A stretch of 64,000 bases of DNA from Turritopsis dohrnii (Eukaryota; Cnidaria; Hydrozoa; Anthoathecata; Oceaniidae): contig BQMF02000011.1 in NCBI GenBank assembly GCA_027922465.2, positions 1,736,001 to 1,800,000 on the forward strand. Direction: 5' to 3'. Position 1 is the stretch's first letter; every line of letters starts with the position of its first letter. The notes beneath the pieces are model-generated. The model was not told where the DNA came from. It searched no databases and was given only the letters and a program-made list of their open reading frames with translations. Shown here piece after piece: positions 13,412-24,705 of this stretch. The position numbers and the translations under genes are program-made.

Positions 13412-14454
13412 CCATAGTTATTTAATACTTCGTTCAGCGTAACATACTTAAGAAAAATAGCGATGCGGAATGCGGGCATTATTCATTATGCATTATTTTG
13501 CAAACGAAATAATGACATACAATGCGCACTTTTTAACGATAATGTACTATAAGGCGGATTTTAGAACAGACCTTTTCATAAATGTTATGTAGTATTACAC
13601 AATATTAACGAGCCATTCTCTATTATTTTCGTTAAATACATCAGGTGTGTTTGTTTCTTTTTTCACTTCACGATATACTAACATGTACATGTTGCGACAT
13701 CTTAGCAACGTTTATGTTCAAGATGATTATTATTATATTATTCTATTATTCTTTCAGTTTGATGACGTAGTTTTATTCTTCTTTTTTATAAAAGATATAT
13801 TATTTCTACTTTATAATAAATTGTGCCGATTTCGATTTCTTTATACGTCTCTAACGTAAAAAAATCAAAACTGCTCCAAAAAAAAATGAAATAAAAATTT
13901 TTGAACAATGATGGAGAGCATATGGATTGCCGTCGCTAATTCTGATGTATATTTCATTTTAAAGGAGAACATAGAAATAGAAGTATAAAAGATGCATCAA
14001 CTTGAGCAATGAAGAAAAGCACTACGGAGATAAGGAGACATATATGCACTAAAACATAAAAAAACATCTTTAACAAAGCTTTGCTAAAATGAAAATATGC
14101 GAAGAAATAACTATTTCGTAAATCTCTCCACCGTTGTTCCGATGAATTTGATTTGAAGGTCTATTTAACAATTCCGTTTGCAACGACAGAGGAAAGATTT
14201 ACGGAACCAGGGCATAAAACTCTGAGGAGTCATAATTAAATAGAAATATGTATTAAAACATCAATGGCGAAGTACCTTTTACATAAGCATCGTAATATAC
14301 GTGACGAGGTTCCTCTATAATGTTTTGTTTTGTTTTGGTTGAGTTTTTTAAAGATGCTTTAAGTTGTAAAAATAATGTATTTTAATGCGCATTATTTGTC
14401 CGAAAAATCATAATGCGGGCGGGTTACGCTGAACGAAGTATTAAATAACTGTGG
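13412..14454. mobile_element. Non-autonomous DNA transposon, about 1.04 kb
   Basis: Terminal inverted repeats of about 30 bp: the left end CCATAGTTATTTAATACTTC and the right end GAAGTATTAAATAACTGTGG are reverse complements with one mismatch, and the match continues through GTTCAGCGTAAC. No transposase-like frame is seen inside. It lies 314 bp upstream of the CHDH start codon, so it may displace or carry promoter sequence. Confidence 0.75.
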
Positions 14455-15164
14455 CCCTAACATAAAAAATTATTTCTTCAGTATTACTGGGTTTTACCAC
14501 TTTACTGTACCAAAATTATTCCCAGTTGTCTAAGTAATATGCCAAAATAGTTTGTGCTTCCTCTGCCATTACAATAATGCTTTGACCATGTTTTCTGCTA
14601 GATGCCAGATTCTTTTGCAAAAACAGAAAGTATAATATAAGTAGCATCCAATTGCACCTATTTTCCTGGTTAACTTTATCAGATTAAATCACTGCATTTG
14701 CTATTACAGTCATGGTTCACTGTGCTGCTTTTGTTTAGATGTACTAATCAGTGTCGTAATAACAATCGTATCATCGCTTGCCAAAGAATCCTTTCATTAA
14801 AAAGCAATGGCTTGCCGCAAAAGGGAGAATGAATTTGCCTTGAGAAGGCCAGGTCTTTCTTTGCTCCGAGCATTTTGAAAAAAGTTGGTTCGATGCTTCC
14901 TATTTGTTTAAGTTAAACCTTTGCCCTCAAGAATTCAATACCGTCTATCGTCCTAACTTCAGACATCCTTCCAAACTTCGGACATAAAAAAAACATATCC
15001 GCAAAATACAATCCACATCAGTAAAAGTCCATACTACACTGTGAATTAAACAATAAATCTAAAACTTGTCATAACTAAACTTAACAAAAATGAAACACTT
15101 AAATTAGTTGACTGTACCCTTGAGACGAACGTGATTTATAATTACACTACACGCTTAAAGGTGA

Positions 15165-15570
15165 ATATCCACTACACGCTTTTTTTTTTATAAGAATGGT
15201 GTAAATCCATTTCATCATGGATATTCTTAACTTTTTGGTCGAAATCATCATATAATATTCTTAACATATTCTTAAGGTTAATTTTTAGATTTTACCAGTC
15301 ATAGTCTCAAAATCATCGAAAAGTAATGTAAAAACAGAAGACTTTCTTATGTGTATGCATAAAAAACAAAAGCTAAATCAGCTAAATCAGCTCGAGAAGG
15401 CTTTAGATGCATTTGAAAATATATTCATAAAAAAAAAAAAAGAAAATGAAAATTTTCATGATGACAATATTCTTACGATATTCTTAATTTTTTGGCCATT
15501 TTCATCATGGACATTCTTATAAAGTGTATTCTTATAAAAAAAAAAGCGTGTATGGATAATTGTCCACGGA
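15165..15570. repeat. Inverted-repeat element nested in the 1.6-kb transposon
   Basis: Left end ATCCACTACACGC followed by a T run and ATAAGAATG; right end an inverted match, CATTCTTATAAAG... then ATAAGAATACACTTT-type sequence and AAGCGTGTATGGAT. Multiple ATATTCTTA words occur inside. A related but less clear copy is present at about 51440-52050. Confidence 0.55.
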
Positions 15571-15639
15571 CCAGGTTATATATGTATGGTGTATGGTATG
15601 TATATGTATGTATGTATGTATATGTATGGTGTATTCTCG

Positions 15640-16001
15640 AAGGGATAGTACCAAACTTCAGTCATTTCAATCCAGAATCGGGAGACCAGATTGGGGGAAT
15701 TTCATCATATATACACAATAGGCACGGACGACTATGTTCCATACCTCCTGTTTTACGTGGAAGATTTCAAGGGGCCATGTACGGCAGCTTTCGCTACAGA
15801 GGGCCAAAATTATTCAACTGCTTACCTAAAACACTCAGGGACATGACCAGATGCTTGAAAGATTTATTCAAGAAAGAACTAGATGTTTATTTGAAGACAG
15901 TTGCAGATTATCCACAACTACCTGGCTATGCAACTGGAAATGAAAAATCAAATGCTATTTTCGATATGAATAGGGCTGGTTTCAACGAAATGGGCCGATG
16001 A
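15640..16001 (+). pseudogene. 3' fragment of a non-LTR retrotransposon ORF
   Basis: The plus-strand frame encodes a tail typical of LINE ORF2 C-termini: GPKLFNCLPKTLRDMTRCLK followed by DLFKKELDVYLKTVADYP, ending at a stop at 15999-16001. The polymerase core is absent, so this is a 5'-truncated or captured fragment. Short-frame sequence upstream (15492 on) comes from the neighbouring MITE and a TATG-rich microsatellite, not the LINE. Confidence 0.7.
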
Positions 16002-16911
16002 AGATATCATCAAAACTCAACAATAGGTAACAATAGGTATAGGTAACATAAATACAAACATACGCAGGTGCTCATTACGTAGAGAAGAGTATTGTAAAAT
16101 CATCATACGCAATTGATAAAGTATCAAAGAAAAAAGTCGAAAAAAAATGTATATAAACAAAATATTTCGCTCAATGATATTCAATGCTTGGTTCTCTGGT
16201 TACCTGGTTCTCATTCAGTTACATATAAAAGATTCAATATAAAGTTATTTCAAAAGTTAATACAAGTAGAAACCATCTGCTATAATACTATTTTAAGTTG
16301 TTCGACAGGATTGCTATTGCAATCCCTTGAGGATGACGTTTATTGTTATTTTCAAATCACTTATTTTCTACACGCTTATTTACGCTTCACGCTGACTTTG
16401 TTGCGTTTGAACACATTATTTTATCAGCTTTATCTAATATTTTAGTATTTATTGTGACTTGGTTTGATTGATTATGTGCATTTCGTTTACCAGACAGGTC
16501 TGTTTATTTAGCGGGTCCGAAGTTTGGAAGGATGTCCGAAGTTAGGACGATTGACGGTACCACCTCTGTGAAAGTCCGTTTAAAACCAGATTCGGTTGAA
16601 GGCACTATTTATTTTTTCTCAACTAACCTTTGGCCATTTTTAACTTTTGCAGTTTTTACAAAAATTCACAAAAGTAGATTCAGGTGCAAATTGTATTGCC
16701 TTCAAAGTACATGTACATCCTGAGCTGAGAACCTGGTAAAGAAACTTCTTAATTATATAATAGAAGAAGCTTAATAATTAGGCTTGAAATTAAGCTGTAC
16801 CTTCTTTAACATAGCCACTATATTCATCTCCCTGGCCTATTCACATAAATTTATTTGATATTTTCTGTCAGTAAGTGTAATCTCAACATTTGAAAAATCA
16901 ACTTATTAAAA

Positions 16912-17780
16912 GTAAAGATGTAGAATGCAGTTCTATGAAGTTAGATCGACGCCAAAATCTCGTTTATCAAGTCGTCGAGTCGTTTTAGATGTTGACTCGT
17001 GACGTCATTAATCGTTTTAGAAGTTAACGCGGTTCACAATAAGGCGACATACAAGTCGTCGAGTCGTTTTAGATGAACACTCGTTTTTCAATTTGAGGCG
17101 TCTTAGAAATTGGGGTCGCTAGATGCTGTGTAATTGAGGCGCTTCGGAAGATTAGCCGTTTTAGATGTTCAGTCGGTTCAGAAAATGAGGCGGTGCAACC
17201 TAATTACCAGTTTCTCTAAGTCAGTGTTGGCTTTTACACAAGAACAGATTTTTGTGTCATATTTACATAAGTCATGATGCTGGCCATCATGTTTTCTAGT
17301 AGTTGCATGAAGCATGGGCCATTGCATGGTTATAAATGAAAAAATGACCAAACTGTGAAGGATTCCCTTTTCTTTCAGATGCATTTGATTGTTTGTTAGT
17401 AGAATTCTGAAAGATCCCTTCTCTTTATCTTTATAATGAAATATGTACCTCACATTAATATGTTCATGTTCAGTTAGTGTGGAACACCTTCATTGCCTGA
17501 TTTCAAGAAAGGGGCTCACGAATAGTGTCATTTTGAATAAACAGATCATGAAATTGTAGCAGTTTTTGATATGAAAGACCGACAAATTTTGAACAACGCG
17601 TCATCATCTGAAACGAACAAACTTCTAAAACGCCTTCATTTGAAAAGCGAGTGTTCATCTAAAACGACTCGACGACTTGAATATCGACTTACTGTGAACC
17701 GCGTTAACATCTAAAACGACTCGACGACTTGACAAACGAGATTTTGGCGCCGAATTAACTTCATACAGTTCCACCTTCAA
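16912..17780. mobile_element. Foldback element with internally repeated arms
   Basis: Two long inverted arms, about 16912-17110 and 17600-17780. Each carries the word AAGTCGTCGAGTCGTTTTAG twice, in opposite orientation between arms, plus the matching flank GCCAAAATCTCGTTT. The centre is unrelated AT-rich sequence. No coding capacity is seen. It ends about 180 bp before the first TIR-domain exon of the downstream gene. Confidence 0.78.
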
Positions 17781-17959
17781 CATCAAGTCCACGCGCTACA
17801 CAAAATGTTCATCCGATCGGAGATATAAACGATATCCGAAAATATTGACTTGATTATTACAATGCACATTGGCACTGAGAAACCAAAACAAACATTTGGT
17901 TGTGATGTATAAGCTTGCAATACACATTTTAGTTTAGTTTCAAATTTGAAAGCAGCACA

Positions 17960-20900
17960 ATGCTCTATGATATATACATAATACATTCCATGTGCGAAGC
18001 CAATTTTGTATTAGATTTGGCAAAAAGTCTTCAAAGATATAATGTTTCTGTTAAGTACAGTTTTTTGCCCAGTCATCAACAACAAAATGGTCTTTTAAAA
18101 GACATTATTCAGAAAGGTGAGTCCAATATATTTACATGTCCTTTAGACACTATTTGCATTACATTTTTTGTGATCGATAGTCATTTTACAAATATATGTA
18201 TGTGGATACAGAGACGTTAGTAATGTAATATATATTATTGTTTATTGTGAGTGTTTTGTTTTGTGTGAATTGCATCATAAAAATTTTGTAGATCATGGAA
18301 TCTTTTGGATTAGATAATAGTTTTTATTATTTTTGTCTGTTAAGGATAGCAAAGCAGTGTAGAATTCATTAGTATTCAAATGCATATATATAATATGGAT
18401 ACACAGATTAATTGCTTTTCAAAAAATTACAGAAATTTTTGGGTAGGATATATCTCTGATGGACATAAGAAAAACTTTAATATAACAAATGGTGGGTTAC
18501 CTGGGTGTTGCACATCACGGTGGCTTAAAACGCATTCAACCTGTCATTTACTTATATGTTTTACTGTTAAGTTTTTGTATAATGTTTTATTGTGCGTAAT
18601 ATGTTTTATTATAATTATATTCCTTTTTTGAGAAACAAATCAATCAACAACATTTATTTGCCAGGAAAATAAGTTAATGAAAATGGGATTACAATAAAGT
18701 CATGGCAGGAGACCACCCCAATAGTGAATACTAAACAAAGGGGGTGGCCACCAAATAAATAAAGAAATAGACTAAGTTAAGAAATTGAGGTATAGGACAA
18801 AAAACGAAAAAAAAAACAAAAAAAAAAAAAAACAAAAAAAAAAAAAAAAAAAACATAAAAAACAAAAATTGATGTAAGTATGAGAAACAAAACTACTGGA
18901 GAGAGAGACTAGGTGGTATATTTTTCAAGGAAGAATTTTGTGGTTAAGGTTTTTAGTTGAAAATGGTTTAGCAAAGCTAGATCAAGATTTGGATATTGAC
19001 TTTGCAAATGATTCCAGCAAATAATTGATTGGAATTTCATTGAAGAAATTCCAAATGCTTGAGTTTTAACTGAAGGTTGATGTAGGTGCCCATGAGACTT
19101 ACCTCTGGTGTTGAAAGTATGGCAGAGTTTAGTGTAATTGAAAGTACTATGAACGCTGGGAGGGAGTTTAAAATTTAAGGCTTGATGAATAAATAGAATA
19201 TTCAATGACTTGACAAGGTCAAAGATATTCAGTAATTTAAGGTAGTTGAAAAGAGGCCGAGAGGGTGCAATAGGATTTGAGAAGGTTAGGATTCGGACAG
19301 CAGCCTTTTGTAGTACGAGGATGCGTTTAGTATTAGTTGACTCACGCTGACCCCAAATTTGACAAGCATAGCGTAGATGTGATGAAAAGATAGCATGATA
19401 GATAGAGATTAAGGTACGTTTGGGTACATAATGTCTTAATTTACATAGTGCTCCATTAGCTCTGCGTAGCCTAATCGCAAGGGTACTGACATGTTGGCGC
19501 CAGTTAAGATTTTCATCAAGGATCACACCAAGATATTTAATATGTGAGGAGGGGTAAAGTTTCCTACCACCAATTTTTATCTTCAGGTCATAGTTGAGAG
19601 GTTTTGTTTGGTGTCTGAATAGAATGAATTCAGTTTTGGTTGTGTTGAGTGAGATTTTGTTGGCATTGAGCCAATGGCAAAGAAGTTTCAAGTCTATATT
19701 AATTTTTTTGCTGAGTGATTTCAAGGTATTACCAAAATTTAGTAGATTAGTGTCGTCGGCAAAGTGGTAGACCTCAGAGTTAGGGATGGCTAGGTGTAAG
19801 TCGTTAATATACAGCAGAAACAGCAGTGGGCCAAGGACCGAGCCTTGAGGAACACCATGGCAAATAAATTTGAGGGTTGACTTAAAACCAGACAAACAGA
19901 CAAACTGTTGTCTTGAAGAAAGGTATGACCTAAACCATAGGTTAGCAATGCCACGGATACCATAATACGAAAGTTTATGACAGAGTATTTCATGATCGAC
20001 AGTATCAAATGCTTTCTGTAAGTCAACAAACACCCCACAAGCAAACTGACCAGAGTCAAGAGAGTTTTGTATGCGCTGGGTAATGTTTATGAGGGCATGA
20101 GCAGTGGAATGACTCTTCCTAAAGCCGAATTGACGTGCGTATAAAATATTGTATTTTTCAAGGAATTTTAAGAGACGAGAGTACATCATTTTTTCAAAAA
20201 GTTTCTCAATGTTAGAGAGAAGAGAGATGGGGCGATAATTACTAACTTCTTGGGGAGATCCCTTATTTTTAAAAACAGGTGTAACTGAAGATATTTTGAG
20301 GGCAGAAGGGAAAACGCCAGACTTAAAAGAGAGATTAATTAGGTTAGAGAGAGGATAGGAGATATCAGATTTAAGAAGTTTTAAGATATTGATGGGGATA
20401 CTATAAGGGCCATTGGCTTTGTGATCAGGCATGGAAGAGATGTGATCTATAACTTCAACAGTAGAGACTGGGCATATGAATAATGAGCTATTAAAATCAC
20501 CACGATGTTTAAGATAATTACTGAAGTGTTTTGAGGTATAGGGGATTTTAGCCCTTATAGTATCCGCAATGGTACAGAAGTAGTTATTAAAAGTATTTGA
20601 GATTATGGAGGGATCAGAAGAGATAGAACCATTGATAGAGAGAGAAATTGGAGGAGAGTTATTAGGAGAGTTGCTTGAGATAATTGTATTGACGCCCTGC
20701 CAAATTTTACGAATGTTCTTCATATTTGCTTCAAAGTAATTGGTATAATAATTTAATTTGCTGCGGCGACAGAGAGTAACAATCAAATTCCTTGTCCTCC
20801 TGAATTTCTCATGGTACGAGGATTTCAGAGTAGGATTTCAGAGCAAGGGAGATGGAAAAATGCTATATATACCATAGAAGCTGGTTTGTTTTTTACATTT

Positions 20901-22363
20901 TATTTTAGGTTTTGAGGAAGCATTTTTTGGTGTTATAATTATAAGCAAAAACTTCTTAATTGAGTATCTGAATGATGGCTTAGACGAGCTCATTAACTTT
21001 TTGTCAACGAAGACTCAAATGCTACACCCAATCTGGTTAAATTTGCGTAGAGAAGAAATCAATTATTGGAAAGTCAAACTTTTGGGAGCTCAAAAAGAAC
21101 ATGGTTTTGAGTCTCCACCTGAGACTGAAGAATCAATTGCAAGGCAATTACATCTGAAACTGTCAGGTCTGCATATTCTTTGTTGGTATAATCATGCGAT
21201 GATCGATTTATTTGTTGTGATAATCTTTTGTTGGTTCTTCTAGGCTCAATAAAATTACAAAGAAAGGTTTTTGAAGGACAACAAATTCAATATTCAGCTC
21301 CTAGTATTCAAACATTCAGAAGAGCCAGTGCTTGTATGTATATATCATTTTTATGCAAAGTAATGATTAGTAGTGCAGTGAGCCTTAAAAGTTATTGAGT
21401 TAAAAGCATTATGCTATGAGATACTGAAATTAATATGCTATTAATAATTGTATAGAAAGAAACATTTTGTTTGTAATCAATATTCATGTAGGGATGTTAT
21501 GAGTAGAGTAATATGAAATGTGCTCCACTTATCTGTGTCACTAATACACTAATAAAACCTGTTGTATTGAGGAGCCTGGTGACATAATTAACAATTTCAA
21601 ACGAAGTATTGGTTTACATGTAAATCGAAATGATGGTAGTGGGACGATTTACAAGTAACCAGCAAAGACCACTTATCAATTAGTTCAGATTATACCTCTA
21701 CAACATTTGGAATTGCACATGTATGAACTGATAAAAATATGATATAAAGATATTATTCTACAAAATTGCTTCTTTCAGCAGAATCATTTATGAGAACAAA
21801 ACGAGCGTATCTCGCAACAGTACAAGGAAGCATCGAGAAGAATAAGGAGGACGGCGAGCGGAATGAAATTATAAATTCTGAAACTTCAGTAATGGAGCAT
21901 CCTGGCGAAGAAAAAATATTCTGTCGTGACGACAGTGAAGGTTTGTTCTATTTGCTGTTATTTTGATTATGATTGTGATGGTGTTCTACGTAATTTCACT
22001 GAACATATAAAACAAAACTTTGTTACTATTTTTACAGATTTAATATCAGAAAGATTTACATCGAACTTGCGTGATGCTGTTTCAAAAAGGTTGGATGTGT
22101 ATCTGAAAAAAGTGTCGAACTGGAAAGATCTTGCTAAGTATTTCAATATAAACGATTACAATTACTTTCAGTATTTATATGAGACAGGGACACCAACATT
22201 AGTATTACTCGACCTTCTGTCGTTCAGAAAAGTCAAAGTGAACGAATTTTTTGAAGCTTGTCGGCAAATCCATCGTTTTGACGTGATTGAAGAGATTGAA
22301 AGATGGTTTTACAATGACACACATAGCGTTAGTGAAAGGTGCTACATTTACCCCAAAGACTGA
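17960..22363 (+). CDS. TIR-death domain protein (inverted MyD88 order)
   Basis: Five exons: 17960-18116, 20909-21166, 21244-21333, 21779-21940, 22038-22363. They total 993 nt (330 aa), and every intron is phase 1. Exons 1-2 encode a TIR domain: YDIYIIHS at the very start, then FVLDLAKSLQRYNVSV, LLKDIIQKG, the hydrophobic FFGVIIIS strand and HPIWLNLRREEI, nearest to TIR_2-type domains. Exons 3-4 are a basic/acidic linker. Exon 5 is a death domain of MyD88/IRAK type (SKRLDVYL, NWKDLAKYFNI, GTPTLVLLDLL, HRFDVIEEI). The Glu usual in NADase TIRs seems replaced, which suggests an adaptor rather than an enzyme; that alignment is by eye. Intron 1 contains an antisense LINE. The first Met lies directly at the TIR start, so an upstream exon (signal, membrane or other domain) could be missing. 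The exon 2 donor (GTCTGC) is weak. Inferred role: innate immune or stress signalling adaptor. Confidence 0.78.
18640..20820 (-). mobile_element. 5'-truncated non-LTR retrotransposon (LINE) in TIR-gene intron
   Basis: The minus strand carries an uninterrupted 625-codon frame (20786-18909) covering the ORF2 linker, the full reverse transcriptase (YRPISLLSNIEKLFEKMMYS, FVDLQKAFDTVDHEIL, HGVPQGSVLGPLLF, the FADD active site, thumb) and the usual C-terminal tail. The apurinic endonuclease that should precede it is absent. The layout suits Jockey/CR1-like clades of invertebrates. The 3' untranslated part ends near 18640 with the word GGTGGCCACC and an A/T-rich tail. The intact RT frame suggests a fairly recent insertion. 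It lies antisense to the host gene between TIR exons 1 and 2. Confidence 0.92.
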
Positions 22364-22451
22364 AAGGAAAGAAGTTTCTTAAATGTCTTCATTTAACTTT
22401 GTAAGCATCCATGAAATTTTATAAACACATTGATCGTTATGATATGGGTAA

Positions 22452-22620
22452 CTTCTTCATATCGTACTAAAGTCATGCATACAAATGATTTCTTCGATCT
22501 ATTGGTGAATTTCTTTGAGTTTTGTTACTCTTCTTCATATCGTGCTAAAGTCATGCATGCAAATGATTTCTTCGATCTATTGGTGAATTTCTTTGAGTTT
22601 TGTTACTCTTCTTCATTCTT
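22452..22620. repeat. 78-bp tandem duplication spanning the PDZ gene stop codon
   Basis: Two complete copies (22452-22529 and 22530-22607) begin CTTCTTCATATCG and contain GATTTCTTCGATCTATTGGT. A third partial start follows at 22608. Only a few substitutions separate the copies. The boundary lies within the last codons and stop of the minus-strand PDZ gene, so the duplication copied the 3' end of that gene. Confidence 0.9.
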
Positions 22621-23145
22621 ACCTTCTTCAGTTTGCTCTTCCGTTGGAACCTCTTCTGTTTCTCCTATCACGTGTCTTTCTCTTTTTTGAATTCTCATAT
22701 TAAGAACCTTATAATCTTCCACTCGGCTGACTGGAGGCTCGTAGATTTTTCTCCATCTCATACCAGCCCGTTTTTTAGCAAAAGGAGTAATAATCTTCAG
22801 CGTTATAGTTAAGTCTAAGCAATCGTAAATATGCCTGATGGCTTCTCCAATGTTCATCTCATTCACTTCTTGCTCATCAACTTTTACAATTTCGTCACCA
22901 ACTGATAATAAACTACACGTATCAAAAACATGACCGAATTGAATCCTGGACACGAATATCCCATTTGTTTTTCCCCAACCGTCTCCTTCTCTTACAGTAA
23001 ACCCTAGCGGTTCGCGTTTTGTGGCACGGGTAAGCTTTATCGTTCTTAGTTTGTACTCGTACGTCTTGGCGTAAATCTCACTCATATGAATGACATGTTG
23101 AAACGAACCAGCTACCAACTCAGGTGGTTCTTTCACTTTCGGCAT
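22603..23145 (-). CDS. Small PDZ-domain protein
   Basis: Single-exon frame of 180 aa. A PDZ domain occupies about residues 36-115: carboxylate loop PLGFTVREG, then the strand/helix run GIFVSRIQFGHVFD, then LLSVGDEIVKVDEQEVNEM and a final LTITLKII strand. GIF.SR.. with L.V.DEI..V is the pattern of Par-6-type PDZ domains, but no CRIB or PB1 domain is present, so it is not a full PAR6. The C-terminus is basic (QKRERH) then acidic (EE-rich). The gene is convergent with the TIR-death gene, with 239 bp between stops. The ATG at 23145 is the first in the frame. Upstream non-coding exons cannot be excluded. Binding partner unknown. Confidence 0.75.
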   Translation of the reverse strand: MPKVKEPPELVAGSFQHVIHMSEIYAKTYEYKLRTIKLTRATKREPLGFTVREGDGWGKTNGIFVSRIQFGHVFDTCSLLSVGDEIVKVDEQEVNEMNIGEAIRHIYDCLDLTITLKIITPFAKKRAGMRWRKIYEPPVSRVEDYKVLNMRIQKRERHVIGETEEVPTEEQTEEGKNEEE

Positions 23146-23805
23146 CTATATGAAACTGAAAAATGCTTTTCCCAGTATTATATTTTATTTGACCTGATAC
23201 ATCTAGACCTTTTACGTTTTCCAACTGACCATCCCTAAAAATAAGCATGTGAGTTCTTCTTTCGTTTTTTTTTTTAACCTCTTCATAATTTGTAAAGCAC
23301 AGTTTTATTACGGAATAAAAATCATCATAGCGATGTGTATTATCAATAGGGTAGAAGGAGTAAATTCAAGCTTAATGAATGAATTTCTAATATTTGAATT
23401 CCAGTGAACTGGTGAATCTGATAAAAAATTTATGTTGATTGTGTCTTCCTATTAGACATCAACGATTTATTTTTGACAACAAATACTGTTGGGTTTATTT
23501 TGTGTGGAAATTAGTAGGTCGAGATTTTTTCCTCTTTACATAAAAAAAATCCTACAATCTTAAAAATCCCCCAGAAAAATTAAGGCGGTCGCAACACGAT
23601 TTCTTTTTCGACCACGCGGTATTTTTGTGAATTCCGCTACATGAAAAGTTAAAAAAATGACGATTAAGTTTGATCCAACACGTTTTACGAGTGCCGTCAT
23701 GGAGATACACATGTTGGTGTTACTTTCCAATATGACTCATATGATACCCTCCTGTACACCTGCGTAAATATCACCGAATGAAATAAATTCATTTATTTAG
23801 TTATC

Positions 23806-23944
23806 TAAAGTCTGTTCATAAATTATATGCACTGATTTCAGCTTTTATATAAAAACCAGGCTCAAGGGAATTTATGTAATTTGTTAAATCTGGTTTCCAC
23901 ATGGTAACTGAAATTAGTGCACATATTTTTTGAACAGACTTTAG
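23806..23944. repeat. Palindromic MITE
   Basis: CTAAAGTCTGTTCATAAATT at the left pairs with an inverted copy finishing TTTTGAACAGACTTTAG; the arms extend inward through TGCACTGATTTCAG / CTGAAATTAGTGCA. There is no coding capacity. Confidence 0.8.
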
Positions 23945-24587
23945 TCTGTTACATCACCTGTCTTCCTGCTCTGTTAGATAGTTAATAAATTGAACGATGT
24001 TTATAAGAACGGGTCAGAAGTTGTGATCAAGTTATTTTTTCCATAACATTGCAACTTTTTACAAAATCGCTAGCCTGTTCTTTCCTGCTGAGTACTTTTG
24101 GTATTTCCTGTGGCAGTTATTCGGAATGCTTGAACAAATTTTTAATCAACTGTCCCAAATTTTGCCTGAAAATGTTTTCTTCGTACACCTTGTGTATACC
24201 TCACAATTCAGGATTTTCTTTATGAATTCGACAGGCATGATTTTTTTTTCATCTTAAGTCAAAGAAATGGATATTACAATGTTTCTTCGCAAAAAATAAC
24301 CCAATAAAAAGCAACCCGTCTATACATTATATGCAATTATTTTGCTGCACGCGCATACAAACGTGGCACGTGACTGCACATGACGACTGCTAGTTGCTGG
24401 GGATTGGGATTTAGAAGAAGAAAGCCGCTACAACGTCAATCTATTAACGTCCATGATTAAACCAATATTACAAGTCGAGATCTAGTACTTGAGAAAATGG
24501 ATTGACTCGCATTTGTTGATTTCGGTAGATTTTTTCCAACTAAAACGGTTGGTTGGTAACGTTTTGTAGAAAGATAATGAACTATTA

Positions 24588-24705
24588 TATGTAGAGCTGA
24601 GGGTTGCACTATGCTGATGTCAGTAGAAATAGAACAATTGGGAAATGGTCTGGGAACAAGCAGCTGTTTATTATTAACGGAGCGCTCAAACGAAGTACAA
24701 AAATG
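24588..24705. repeat. Dispersed repeat, copy 2
   Basis: Closely similar to 7830-7925: GGTTGCACTATGCTGATGTC and AACAAGCAGCTGTTTATTA are shared with small differences. It lies downstream of the GTF2B stop codon. Family not recognised. Confidence 0.6.

Larger units (their letters stand above)
14941..16557. mobile_element. TA-flanked TIR transposon, 1.6 kb, with nested insertions
   Basis: The ends are near-perfect inverted repeats of about 45 bp. The left end starts CCGTCTATCGTCCTAACTTC and the right end finishes GTTAGGACGATTGACGG; both contain the word CCGAAGTTTGGAAGGATGTC in one orientation. Each end is flanked by TA, the target duplication expected of Tc1/mariner/pogo-like elements. No transposase remains. 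It contains a MITE (about 15165-15570) and a LINE fragment (about 15640-16001), so it is an older host for later insertions, or a composite. Confidence 0.82.

Noticed and set aside
18780..18860. Long A-rich tract as a poly-A tail of a plus-strand retrocopy
   Set aside because: It lies in the 3' untranslated part of a minus-strand LINE, where it reads as poly-T; simple low-complexity sequence is enough to explain it.
21926..22363. Separate 145-aa gene starting at the ATG at 21926
   Set aside because: The first third is intron: exon 21779-21940 has a donor at 21941 and the death-domain exon begins after TTTACAG at 22037. The frame is the last exon plus intron read-through.
22452..22620. CRISPR-like array
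   Set aside because: Direct head-to-tail repeats without unique spacers in a eukaryotic 3' UTR; an ordinary tandem duplication.
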